The translations under genes were made by a program, and so were the position numbers. Shown here one piece after another: positions 1-6,114 of a stretch of DNA of 12,057 bases (position 1 is its first letter; each line of letters opens with the position of its first letter). The DNA comes from JAEUKQ01 sp964414755 (GTDB taxonomy: Bacteria; Pseudomonadota; Alphaproteobacteria; JAEUKQ01), in contig CAYPXH010000042.1 in NCBI GenBank assembly GCA_964414755.1, forward strand, positions 1 through 12,057, in the 5' to 3' direction. The notes beneath the pieces are model-generated. The model worked only from the letters and a program-made list of their open reading frames with translations, was not told where the DNA came from and did not search any database.

Positions 1-309
1 TGCCACCACCTTTCCCCCAACCAACCCCAAGGTAGCCAGGCGCAATTCCTGCCCCGATATAAGTTATCTTATACAAATTCTAGATTAGAATATCAGGCCA
101 ATGGCTTACAGCCGTTCATATAGCCAATAGGAAAAAAGGGTACCATGGTGCAAAACAAGATCATCAAGTTCACAATAATAGGTGCATATTGTAGATATGC
201 CTGCTGGTTACAGCACTTCACCTGATGGCAAACGGTGCTATGGCGCGTGTAACAGGCATTTTTTGGCCTACACCCCAGCCCACGCTAAACCAACCATGCC
301 GGCCGGTTG
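1..309. other. 5' edge region without a convincing gene
   Basis: No well-supported gene is seen here. A + strand frame is open from base 1 to a TAG at 121-123 and could be the last 40 codons of a gene entering from the left. On the - strand a glycine-rich frame is open from 76 to 1, but it has only a TTG start directly behind an in-frame TAG and no Shine-Dalgarno, so it is less likely. A 27-codon ORF at about 144-227 looks random. A small inverted repeat with arms GCATAT (184-189) and ATATGC (195-200) has no assigned role. No clear sigma70-type promoter for the lipoprotein gene downstream could be picked out. Confidence 0.4.
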
Positions 310-732
310 ATGATGCGTCATTCAATCAAAATACCCAACATAAATAAAGCTCGAAAGTGGTGTAATGGCACCTTTGCCGCCCCGTTTTTGGCCATGTTGT
401 TATTGTCGGCCTGTCAAAGCAATGCCAAGCGCTTGGAAACCAAGCAAAGCCAATTACAGCAATGGGTGGGGCAGGGTGAGGGGGTTTTGCGCGCCCATTG
501 GGGTGCGCCACACAATATTTATCCAACAGCAGACGGGCAAGGGCATTTCCTAACCTACCGTCAGGTTACCACCACAACCACCCATATTCCGGCCGATTGC
601 GAACGCGATTTATTCGGCCGCCGGTTCTGCACGCCTGGGGAAACCATTACCCATGAACGTGTATGCCAGCAGCGTTTTGAAATTCGTTTTGGCCGCGTTC
701 AAGCTGCCATGCTTGAGGGGGACGGGTGTTAA
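310..732 (+). CDS. Small outer-membrane lipoprotein, copy 1 of a tandem pair
   Basis: The product is a predicted lipoprotein of about 140 aa. It has a basic N-region, a hydrophobic stretch at residues 22-34, and a lipobox LLSAC with the lipidated cysteine at about residue 35. Gln at +2 suggests outer-membrane sorting. The mature part has the block QWVGQGEGVLRAHWGAP, then FLTYR and a C-terminal FEIR...GDGC. Four further cysteines (97, 107, 119, 140) could form two disulfides. The same blocks and the same four cysteine positions recur in the next gene, so the two are paralogues. Small lipoproteins with a WG-P motif followed by a tyrosine-rich strand are common in Proteobacteria, but the function is unknown. 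The start is uncertain: TTG-ATG-ATG codons lie in a row at 307-315 with no clear Shine-Dalgarno; 310 or 313 is preferred over the TTG. Confidence 0.8.
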   Translation: MMRHSIKIPNINKARKWCNGTFAAPFLAMLLLSACQSNAKRLETKQSQLQQWVGQGEGVLRAHWGAPHNIYPTADGQGHFLTYRQVTTTTTHIPADCERDLFGRRFCTPGETITHERVCQQRFEIRFGRVQAAMLEGDGC

Positions 733-771
733 ATACCCCAAATATTTACGGCAATAGGTGTTCGTACAGAG

Positions 772-800
772 GTGACAAAAAAGCATTTTTATGTTATAGT
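772..800 (+). promoter_or_regulatory. Sigma70-type promoter for lipoprotein copy 2
   Basis: A -35 GTGACA (772-777) and a -10 TATAGT (795-800) are separated by exactly 17 bp. This predicts a start near 807 and a leader of about 60 nt before the ATG at 866. It lies in the gap between the two lipoprotein genes, so copy 2 can be transcribed independently of copy 1. Confidence 0.6.
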
Positions 801-865
801 CATTGCAGCTTCGGTTAACTGAGTGGTTTTTGCTGATCAAGTATGGGTGTATGAAAGGAATAGTT

Positions 866-1243
866 ATGAAAAAAATTTTTTCGGTATTTGCGGTTCTAGG
901 GTTATTAATTTTATCAGCATGTCAAAGCTTCGAAGAACGCCAGGCCGCCTATAACACCCAGCTTAATCAATGGGTTGGCGCGCCAGAAAGTACGCTAATT
1001 GCCAATTGGGGTGCCCCAACCAATTTTTACGACAGCCAGGGCAGCCGATATATAACCTACCGTACAACAAAAGTTGAAACCAGCAGCACACCTGTTAATT
1101 GTTATCCCAGCACTTTTAACGGGTGGTATAGTAATTGTTATGGGGGTGATGTACGTACCAGCCAGTCTTTCTGCCAGGTAACTTTTGAAATTCGCGGGGG
1201 CGTGGTGCGCCGCGCCTTTTACAGTGGTGATGGTTGTTTTTAA
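866..1243 (+). CDS. Small outer-membrane lipoprotein, copy 2 of a tandem pair
   Basis: A 125-aa predicted lipoprotein with a textbook signal: MKK, then a hydrophobic run, then lipobox LILSAC with the acylated Cys19 and Gln at +2. The mature protein repeats the blocks of the upstream gene: QWVGAPESTLIANWGAP (35-51), YITYR (62-66), a cysteine-containing middle, and FEIRGGVVRRAFYSGDGC at the end. Mature cysteines 79, 91, 103 and 124 match the upstream paralogue in order and spacing, suggesting a shared disulfide fold. The reading frame is open back to 803, but the ATG at 866 is chosen because AAAGGA (854-859) is well placed before it and because only this start gives a normal lipoprotein signal. 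It has its own promoter at 772-800. Role unknown. Confidence 0.85.
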   Translation: MKKIFSVFAVLGLLILSACQSFEERQAAYNTQLNQWVGAPESTLIANWGAPTNFYDSQGSRYITYRTTKVETSSTPVNCYPSTFNGWYSNCYGGDVRTSQSFCQVTFEIRGGVVRRAFYSGDGCF

Positions 1244-1504
1244 CGCTGACCACAACGTCCTATCGTGGAAAAGCCCAATAATCCATTGTTCGATCAATCG
1301 GTAAAATTCTGGTTGGTGTCTGATACTTTGGAATTCTTGTACCCAACAAATAAGGGATGGATTATTATCCGTTACCCCATGGGGGTATTTAAAATATAAA
1401 AACAGTTTGTTGTGTGATTGTCCTATATATGGCCAGCAGGCAATGCCACCACCTTTTTCTGACATCAACAATAGCACAAAAATGCACACGACAAGGAAAG
1501 AACC

Positions 1505-2152
1505 ATGAACTTAACAAAGACATTCCTGGCTATGGTTTTTGGGGTAATTTCCTGTGCCTGGTTATTTTTGCTACCTGTGGCCAAAGCCGATGATATGCCA
1601 ACCCTAGATGCATGGGTGGGCAAGGACCCAAATACTGTTATAGATGGCATCAATTTTTTTGATCATGTGGCATTTTATTGGGCAGAAAAACAGGGAATCC
1701 CAGCAGATAAAATTAAAAAAATTACTGCTTTTCCCTATCATCAGCCCATTGTCAAAATTAACAATGTCTTGATCCTGCAAGGGGCAAGCTGCGACCGTGA
1801 ATGTGCCAGCAAGACCGGTTTTTTTGTGGTTGAAGGATATAGTTTGTTGATTGATCTTACACAAACCTATCCCTTATTTTATCGTACCAAAGAACAAATT
1901 CTTGAACCATCCATGATCCTTTGTTTACAAAATTTTCAGCGTGAAGAAGCGGCAAGCAAGGCAAAATATACCAATCTTGTTCAATATTTTGCCGATAATG
2001 GAGAGGGGCGTGAAATTAACTCTATAAGCCATAATGACAATAATGGGGGGTGCATGGCCGGCAATGAATTTTATGAATCCGAAGAAACATTCCATCATTT
2101 ATTGCTGATAAAAGCAGTGTTTCAGCATTTGCGCTTTAGTGGCTATTATTAA
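1505..2152 (+). CDS. Secreted cysteine-containing protein, possible distant Ivy-like inhibitor
   Basis: The product is 215 aa with a Sec signal peptide: hydrophobic residues 8-26, then likely cleavage after AKA at about residue 28. The start is supported by AAGGAAAG just upstream of the ATG. The mature protein is about 187 aa and carries cysteines 96, 100, 140 and 183. I do not recognise the family with confidence. The segment INNVLILQGASCDREC (86-100) within an alpha-beta-looking region faintly recalls the strand-plus-cysteine-loop (CxxxxC) of Ivy-type C-type lysozyme inhibitors, but the loop is one residue shorter and the protein is longer than usual for Ivy. This is a weak inference. The gene follows two lipoprotein genes and precedes a membrane-protein gene by 38 bp, so an envelope role is likely and co-transcription with the DUF418 gene is possible. 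Confidence 0.75.
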   Translation: MNLTKTFLAMVFGVISCAWLFLLPVAKADDMPTLDAWVGKDPNTVIDGINFFDHVAFYWAEKQGIPADKIKKITAFPYHQPIVKINNVLILQGASCDRECASKTGFFVVEGYSLLIDLTQTYPLFYRTKEQILEPSMILCLQNFQREEAASKAKYTNLVQYFADNGEGREINSISHNDNNGGCMAGNEFYESEETFHHLLLIKAVFQHLRFSGYY

Positions 2153-2190
2153 TCAACCATTATAAATATGTATAGGTCTTCAACATAACC

Positions 2191-3297
2191 ATGGCACAAA
2201 ATGGTATATCTTCGCGGCTTGAGGGAATTGATCTTGCCCGTTTTATAAGCCTTCTGGGCATGATTTTAATTAACTTTAGCATTTTTGCCGGTGTGTCGGA
2301 AACAAAACCGGGCTTTATCGCAAGTATAATCAATGCTTTCGAGGGTAAGGCAGCCGCAACCTTTGTTACCTTGGCTGCAATTGGGTTAAGCTTGTTGGTG
2401 CGTGGGTTGGCGCAGGCTGAGGCAACATCTGTTTTGTTAAAACGTGTATTGTTTTTGCTGGTGGTGGGGCATCTGCATTTAATGATATTTGATGCAGATA
2501 TTATTCACTATTACGCATTTTATTTTTTATTTGGTTTTTTCTTTTTACGCGCCCAAACCTCTTTGTTAATTGCCGTAATAATCAATTTATTGCTGTTGTT
2601 TATCGTGCTGGCTGTGTTTTTTGACTATGATTGGGGGTGGGATTGGGAAAACCTAACTTACGGTGAACTTTGGACTGGTTGGGGGTTTATAAGTCACCTG
2701 TTTTTTAATGGGTGGCATCCTGTTATTCCGTGGTTCAGCTTTTTTCTGTTTGGCCTTATCCTTGGGCGTATGCCACTTCAAAACCGTAAAATCCAGCTGT
2801 TATTAGCCACTATTGGCTTTGTTATGCTTATTATTATTAAGGTCTTGTCGTTGTATGTGGTTAATCTAACTGCAGGTGTTCTGGAACAAGGCGAGATAGC
2901 CATATTACTTTCAACATCACCCATTCCACCATCGCCATTTTTTATTTTAACGGGCATCAGTGCGGCTTCCCTGATTATAGGGCTAAGCCTAATTTTGGCT
3001 GAAACTATGGTGCAATGGGGTTGGGGACGGTTTTTATTGTTTTTAACCCGACCTGGGCGGCAAACTTTGACCATTTATTTGGCGCATGCAATTATCGGAA
3101 TTCCGTTGATTGAGATATTATCCACCACGAATCTTGAACCAATTACGGTTGCAGTTATTGCCGCGGTTATTTATGCTGGGGTTGCTGTAATATTGGCCAA
3201 TTTGTGGTCCCTATATTTTCAGCAAGGTCCGGTTGAAATGGTGATGCGTTATTTGACCGGCCCGCATCGGGCAAAATCCAAGCGTAAATCGTTATAA
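2191..3297 (+). CDS. DUF418/YeiB-family polytopic membrane protein
   Basis: A 368-aa integral inner-membrane protein with roughly nine or ten hydrophobic helices. Family hallmarks are visible in order: an N-terminal RLEGIDLARFISLLGMILIN (9-28, the usual R..glDllRG..llGi...N block), KRVLFLLVVGHLH with the following DADIIHYYAF (84-110), HPVIPWFSFFLFGLILGR (176-193), the C-terminal GRQTLTIYLAHA (289-300), and GPVEMVMRYLTG (346-357), which matches the GPlEwlwR.lT signature of DUF418. The family belongs to a transmembrane acyltransferase-like superfamily that also holds heparan-alpha-glucosaminide N-acetyltransferase. YeiB-type members have no firmly known substrate, and acyl transfer to an envelope sugar is an inference. 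The length is typical. Shine-Dalgarno is weak (AGG about 14 nt upstream), but an upstream in-frame stop leaves no better start. Confidence 0.82.
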   Translation: MAQNGISSRLEGIDLARFISLLGMILINFSIFAGVSETKPGFIASIINAFEGKAAATFVTLAAIGLSLLVRGLAQAEATSVLLKRVLFLLVVGHLHLMIFDADIIHYYAFYFLFGFFFLRAQTSLLIAVIINLLLLFIVLAVFFDYDWGWDWENLTYGELWTGWGFISHLFFNGWHPVIPWFSFFLFGLILGRMPLQNRKIQLLLATIGFVMLIIIKVLSLYVVNLTAGVLEQGEIAILLSTSPIPPSPFFILTGISAASLIIGLSLILAETMVQWGWGRFLLFLTRPGRQTLTIYLAHAIIGIPLIEILSTTNLEPITVAVIAAVIYAGVAVILANLWSLYFQQGPVEMVMRYLTGPHRAKSKRKSL

Positions 3298-3473
3298 TAA
3301 CGACAAAGATAAAAAACATTTTTTGGTGAAAATACCTTACATCATGGTTATTCCTAGTGGCTGGTGGCTGAAATGCCAAAAATGGGTAATGTAAACATGC
3401 CACCGGTTTACAAAAACAAAAAAAACAGCTACAACAAATATAAGCTGGATCAGGCTTGTTATGAACGCCTTGC

Positions 3474-3501
3474 TTAACTGATTCCACTTAATACATATAA
3501 T
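3474..3501 (+). promoter_or_regulatory. Possible promoter before the small membrane-protein gene
   Basis: TTAACT (3474-3479) and a consensus TATAAT (3496-3501) are spaced 16 bp apart. The predicted start near 3508 would fall at the Shine-Dalgarno GGAGGGG (3508-3514), giving a very short leader, which lowers confidence. Confidence 0.35.
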
Positions 3502-3518
3502 AAACATGGAGGGGTTGG

Positions 3519-3851
3519 ATGCTTGCAGAAATTTGGTGGATCATGGTTGGGGTATTTTCGGTGTCTTTTGCCGCCCTTGGTTCGGGAATTGCAGCCATTT
3601 TGTGCCGCTACTGGCTTTCGGCACAACTTATTTCAATTGGGTTATGGGTTGCCTATTTTCTGGTTGAATATTTCCTAATACAACCCCGAACCGGTGCCGC
3701 TGTTGTAGAGTTAACAACCGGTCAAATGGCTAAACGCGTAGCTGCCTACGTTATTGCGGGTGCTATTATGACATTCGTTGCGCGCATTTTTTCAAAATTA
3801 ACCGAAAAACGCCGCCAACGCACGCTGGTGGATGAGGATTCATCCCTATAA
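3519..3851 (+). CDS. Small three-helix membrane protein, unknown function
   Basis: A 110-aa protein with three hydrophobic segments at about residues 7-28, 34-54 and 72-91, followed by a basic tail (KLTEKRRQR, 93-101) and a short acidic end. The basic tail after helix 3 suggests a cytoplasmic C-terminus. A strong GGAGGGG ribosome site sits 5 nt before the ATG. It is a single-gene unit, with a possible promoter immediately upstream and an intrinsic terminator at 3890-3932. No family is recognised. Its position just left of phage tail genes leaves open that it belongs to the phage island (three-helix holins exist), but nothing in the sequence shows this and a host membrane protein is equally likely. 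Confidence 0.7.
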   Translation: MLAEIWWIMVGVFSVSFAALGSGIAAILCRYWLSAQLISIGLWVAYFLVEYFLIQPRTGAAVVELTTGQMAKRVAAYVIAGAIMTFVARIFSKLTEKRRQRTLVDEDSSL

Positions 3852-3889
3852 ACTCATATGAATATATTTTAAGAATTGATAATTTTTTT

Positions 3890-3932
3890 ACTGGTTCAGA
3901 ATTGAAGATTTTTACAATCTAACCGGTTTTTT
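3890..3932 (+). terminator. Intrinsic terminator after the small membrane-protein gene
   Basis: ACTGGTT (3890-3896) pairs with AACCGGT (3921-3927) with one G-U pair. An inner helix AGAATTG/CAATCT with one bulged A extends the stem, and a run of T (3927-3932) follows. It lies 38 bp downstream of the stop codon. Confidence 0.65.
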
Positions 3933-3949
3933 ATCATCTAACACTAATC

Positions 3950-3975
3950 AACCCGCCAATTAAGGCGGGTTTTTT
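3950..3975 (+). terminator. Intrinsic terminator directly upstream of the tail gene
   Basis: AACCCGCC (3950-3957), a 6-nt loop, GGCGGGTT (3964-3971) and a T run to 3975 make a strong rho-independent terminator. It is the second terminator within about 90 bp and sits only 8 bp before the Shine-Dalgarno of the tail gene, leaving no space for a promoter between them. Confidence 0.9.
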
Positions 3976-3993
3976 ATTGATGTGGAGGTTTAC

Positions 3994-4608
3994 ATGACCA
4001 TTAATACAACCCTAAGCCGCGTGTCCTATCGTGGTGATGGTTTCACGCGCGATTTTGCAGTTCCATTTAATTTTTTTGACAACACAGACCTTGAAGTTAT
4101 CCAGCGCAAAACATTGGGTGGGGGTGAAGAACTGCTTGCACTTGGGGCAAATTATACGGTTGTTGGCGGTAACGGGGCGGTTGGAACGTTAACAATGTAC
4201 CAGCCGCCAATTGCCGGTTCAATTCTTATTATTCGCCGCAACACCATGCGCACCCAATTGGTTGATTATACACCCAACGACCCGTTCCCAGCCGAAACGC
4301 ATGAACGGGCGCTTGACCGCTTAACCGTTATTGTGCAGGAATTGGCTGAAACAATTGGCCGTGCAATGACTTTGCCGGTTTCATCGGGTTTAAGCGGGAT
4401 TACAATTCCCGAACCAGGGGCCGGAAAGTTTTGGCGATGGAATGCCACGGGTACGGCAATTGAAGTTGCTGATATTGGCAGTATGGGGCTGGTTGGTCTG
4501 CCTTTGGCAATTGGCCAAGGAGGCACAGGGGCAACAACAAGTATAGATGCTGTTGATAATTTGGAACTGAGCGGTCTGCATCTATACCAACATCAATCTT
4601 ATATCTAG
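3994..4608 (+). CDS. Phage tail-fibre N-terminal anchor (T7 gp17 N-domain type)
   Basis: A 204-aa protein beginning with the T7 tail-fibre N-terminal domain pattern: VSYRGDGFTRDFAVPFNFFD (10-29), a beta-rich part with ANYTVVGG (52-59), then GSILIIRRNTMRTQLVDYTPNDPFPAETHERALDRL (75-110) and a helical linker to about residue 127. In podoviruses this domain fixes the fibre to the tail. The C-terminus carries GQGGTGATTSIDAVDNL (174-190), the GGTGATT motif that usually leads into a fibre shaft, but the protein stops 14 residues later, so only anchor and linker remain. The start at ATG 3994 is preferred over GTG 3982 because GGAGG (3984-3988) is correctly spaced only for the former. It is first of four closely packed genes and probably cooperates with the separate glycine-rich protein as the adhesive tip. 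Confidence 0.85.
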   Translation: MTINTTLSRVSYRGDGFTRDFAVPFNFFDNTDLEVIQRKTLGGGEELLALGANYTVVGGNGAVGTLTMYQPPIAGSILIIRRNTMRTQLVDYTPNDPFPAETHERALDRLTVIVQELAETIGRAMTLPVSSGLSGITIPEPGAGKFWRWNATGTAIEVADIGSMGLVGLPLAIGQGGTGATTSIDAVDNLELSGLHLYQHQSYI

Positions 4609-4623
4609 AAAACGGAGGAAAAA

Positions 4624-5007
4624 ATGGCTTCAAAACCAGAATTTGCAAATAAACCACGTCAATCAAGTGCGTCGTTGATTTTTGGTAATACCAGCCGTGA
4701 TGGTAGCGGAACAACTGAAACTGTCTTAAGTGCCGGACCAGCAGGGTCGCGTGTTGAACGGATACGCATTTGTGCAACCGGTATTACAACGGCCGGTATG
4801 GTGCGCCTATTTGTTCATGATGGTGTCCGCAACAGGTTGATTGAAGAAATAACAGTTGCGGCCATTACCCCGACAGCCAGTGTTAAAGCCTTCCGCGAGC
4901 TTATAAATTTTCCAGGCGGGTTAATTTTGCCGCCAAATTATAGTTTGCGGGCTGCCACACATCAGTCTGAGGGGTTTCATTTATCTGCTGAAGGGGGAGA
5001 TTTCTAA
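4624..5007 (+). CDS. Small conserved phage structural-type protein
   Basis: A 127-aa protein opening with MASKPEFANKPRQSS, followed by a predicted beta-rich body (TETVLSAGPAGSRVERIRICATG, 31-53; TTAGMVRLFVHDG, 55-67) and ending SEGFHLSAEGGDF. This pattern is familiar from proteins encoded among tail genes of proteobacterial prophages, where it is usually hypothetical and probably virion-associated; that recognition is from memory. GGAGG (4614-4618) precedes the ATG by a normal distance. It sits 15 bp after the tail anchor gene, and its stop overlaps the next start as TAATG (5005-5009), so translation of the two is likely coupled, perhaps in fixed ratio. Confidence 0.7.
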   Translation: MASKPEFANKPRQSSASLIFGNTSRDGSGTTETVLSAGPAGSRVERIRICATGITTAGMVRLFVHDGVRNRLIEEITVAAITPTASVKAFRELINFPGGLILPPNYSLRAATHQSEGFHLSAEGGDF

Positions 5008-5747
5008 TGAATAATGGGTTGCTTGGATTTCCTTATGCTTCTTTGGCTACAGCACCCCAGCTTGCCAATGATCGTGGCAGGTTGTTACGTATTACCAGTT
5101 TCACAAATAGTGGGGTGTGGCGTAAATCTGGGGATGTTGGATCAATTGTGGTTATGTTACTGGGCGGTGGTGGGGGTGGTGGGGGTGCCCAGGGGCGTGG
5201 TTCATCGGCAAGCTTTGGCGGCAGTGGCGGTGGGGGTGGTGGCTGCCTTAAAAAAATCGAGGCATCAGCCTTATTGACGGTTGAGGTAATAACCATTGGC
5301 GGGGGTGGGAGTGGTGGCCTAAATAGCCCAACAGACGGATCATCTGGTGGTACAACATCTTTTGGTACGCATTGTAGCGCTTTGGGTGGACGTGGTGGCT
5401 CATATCAAGGGACAGTTTATGCATCGAGTAGTGGTACAGGTGCCAGCGGTGGGGTTGGGGTTGGGGGTGACGTTAATTTTAGAGGCAGCAGCGGTGTGCC
5501 AGCAGGTTATATGAGTGGACATGTTGCTTTTGCCTTTCCTGGGGGAAATGGTGCTTTGCCGATTGGCGGTGGTGGGGCTTCTGGTATTCAATCGGCAGTT
5601 GTTGATTTTCAGGCGGCTGGTGTATCGGCTGACCCCAACAGTGGGGGTGGTGGCTGTGGCGGTGCCGCTAAATACAACGATTCTGCCAGTAAAATGAGCG
5701 GAGGAGATGGGGGTAGTGGTCTTTGCGTTATTTACGAATATGCTTAA
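5007..5747 (+). CDS. Glycine-rich phage tail-tip adhesin
   Basis: A 246-aa protein with a non-repetitive head (1-35), a short beta unit FTNSGVWRKSGDVGSIVVMLLG (32-53), then glycine runs at 53-60 (eight Gly), 74-79, 98-101, 187-190 and 213-216. The run-ins alternate with Ser/Ala/Thr loops, and it ends in GGDGGSGLCVIYEYA. The order SG.W..P/S.GV..v.V...GGGGGGG to a terminal VIYEY is that of the glycine-rich domain of phage tail fibres. Related glycine-rich tips, such as the S16-type adhesin, fold as polyglycine-II sandwiches whose intervening loops contact the host receptor. A receptor-binding role here is inferred from family and position. The start overlaps the preceding stop (TAATG), with a Shine-Dalgarno-like AAGGGGGAGA at 4991-5000. 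Four cysteines (80, 123, 217, 240) are unusual for such a tip. Confidence 0.8.
   Translation: MNNGLLGFPYASLATAPQLANDRGRLLRITSFTNSGVWRKSGDVGSIVVMLLGGGGGGGGAQGRGSSASFGGSGGGGGGCLKKIEASALLTVEVITIGGGGSGGLNSPTDGSSGGTTSFGTHCSALGGRGGSYQGTVYASSSGTGASGGVGVGGDVNFRGSSGVPAGYMSGHVAFAFPGGNGALPIGGGGASGIQSAVVDFQAAGVSADPNSGGGGCGGAAKYNDSASKMSGGDGGSGLCVIYEYA
5162..5195 (+). repeat. G-rich tract with canonical G-quadruplex pattern inside the adhesin gene
   Basis: Four G runs (5162-5164, 5172-5176, 5181-5185, 5192-5195) are separated by loops of 7, 4 and 6 nt, meeting the G3+N1-7 rule on the coding strand. They encode the eight-glycine run. A second GGT/GGG-rich stretch follows at about 5218-5243. Such tracts are prone to slippage. 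Confidence 0.7.
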
Positions 5748-5757
5748 GGAGGTTGAA

Positions 5758-5991
5758 ATGCCACAAGCTGCACGATTGGAATGGCGAGTTTACCCACAAT
5801 TTAGCACAGAAAACAGATGGTATGTGGTTGAGATTTTTTCAACCCAACCAGCCCCGCCTTTGCACCCATTATTGGTTGATAGCGACTGGTCAAAAGTACA
5901 TAATTATGTACCCGATTGGGTAACCCAGCGATGCTATTATGAGCCAGATATAGGCCAATTTTATCCTGAACCATCTATGTCAGCTGCTTGA
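5758..5991 (+). CDS. Small protein of the tail cluster, unknown function
   Basis: A 77-aa soluble protein, MPQAARLEWRVYP... ending YPEPSMSAA, rich in aromatic and proline residues, with no membrane segment or signal. The frame is open back to 5707 inside the adhesin gene, but ATG 5758 is chosen because a perfect AAGGAGG (5746-5752) lies 5 nt before it and overlaps the adhesin stop codon. Strong coupling to the adhesin suggests a partner, such as an assembly factor or chaperone for the fibre. That is inference from position only, and I do not recognise the family. Confidence 0.6.
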   Translation: MPQAARLEWRVYPQFSTENRWYVVEIFSTQPAPPLHPLLVDSDWSKVHNYVPDWVTQRCYYEPDIGQFYPEPSMSAA

Positions 5992-5994
5992 TTT

Positions 5995-6011
5995 ATTGGC
6001 ATAGTGCCAAT
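5995..6011. promoter_or_regulatory. Perfect palindrome, candidate operator of the TA-like pair
   Basis: ATTGGCATAGTGCCAAT consists of 7-bp arms around a TAG centre, immediately after the preceding stop codon and 12 bp upstream of a good promoter. No T run follows, which argues against a terminator. Autoregulation through a palindrome is usual for antitoxins with a helix-turn-helix, so the antitoxin-like protein is the natural candidate ligand. Confidence 0.5.
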
Positions 6012-6023
6012 CAATTTGATAGC

Positions 6024-6053
6024 TTTACATTTAACAAAAAGCCTGGTTATGAT
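6024..6053 (+). promoter_or_regulatory. Sigma70-type promoter of the TA-like pair
   Basis: TTTACA (6024-6029) and TATGAT (6048-6053) are separated by 18 bp. The predicted start near 6060 gives a leader of about 55 nt before the ATG at 6115. This would let the pair be expressed independently of the tail genes. Confidence 0.55.
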
Positions 6054-6114
6054 GACAAATATACTACGTTAATTGGCAGTCCATTATTCAATAACAAAAA
6101 TAGGTACAAAACGA

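Noticed and set aside
1..76. Glycine-rich - strand frame at the left edge
   Set aside because: Only a TTG start right behind an in-frame stop, no ribosome site, too short to judge.
1373..1387. TACCCC-ATG-GGGGTA hairpin after lipoprotein copy 2
   Set aside because: Six-base-pair stem with a 3-nt loop and only three T after it, 130 bp from the stop codon; too weak to call a terminator.
1445..1457. 13-bp match to bases 1-13 (TGCCACCACCTTT)
   Set aside because: Similarity ends on the right after 13 bases and cannot be followed left of base 1; no evidence for a true repeat or attachment site.
995..1489. 164-codon open frame on the - strand across lipoprotein copy 2 and the following gap
   Set aside because: It lies antisense to a clear lipoprotein gene, has no ribosome site, and its product shows no domain pattern; it looks like a chance frame.
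2778..3074. 98-codon - strand frame inside the DUF418 gene
   Set aside because: Shadow of the membrane protein gene, which has clear family blocks over the same bases.
3167..3487. 106-codon - strand frame over the end of the DUF418 gene and the gap after it
   Set aside because: Half antisense to a real gene; composition (Cys/Phe/His clusters) is unlike a protein, and no start signal is seen.
4400..4777. 125-codon - strand frame across the tail anchor and the next gene
   Set aside because: Antisense to two well-supported phage genes with good ribosome sites.
5033..5296. Proline-rich - strand frame opposite the glycine-rich adhesin
   Set aside because: Poly-proline is the complement of the GGT/GGG glycine codons; the + strand product has recognisable tail-fibre ends.
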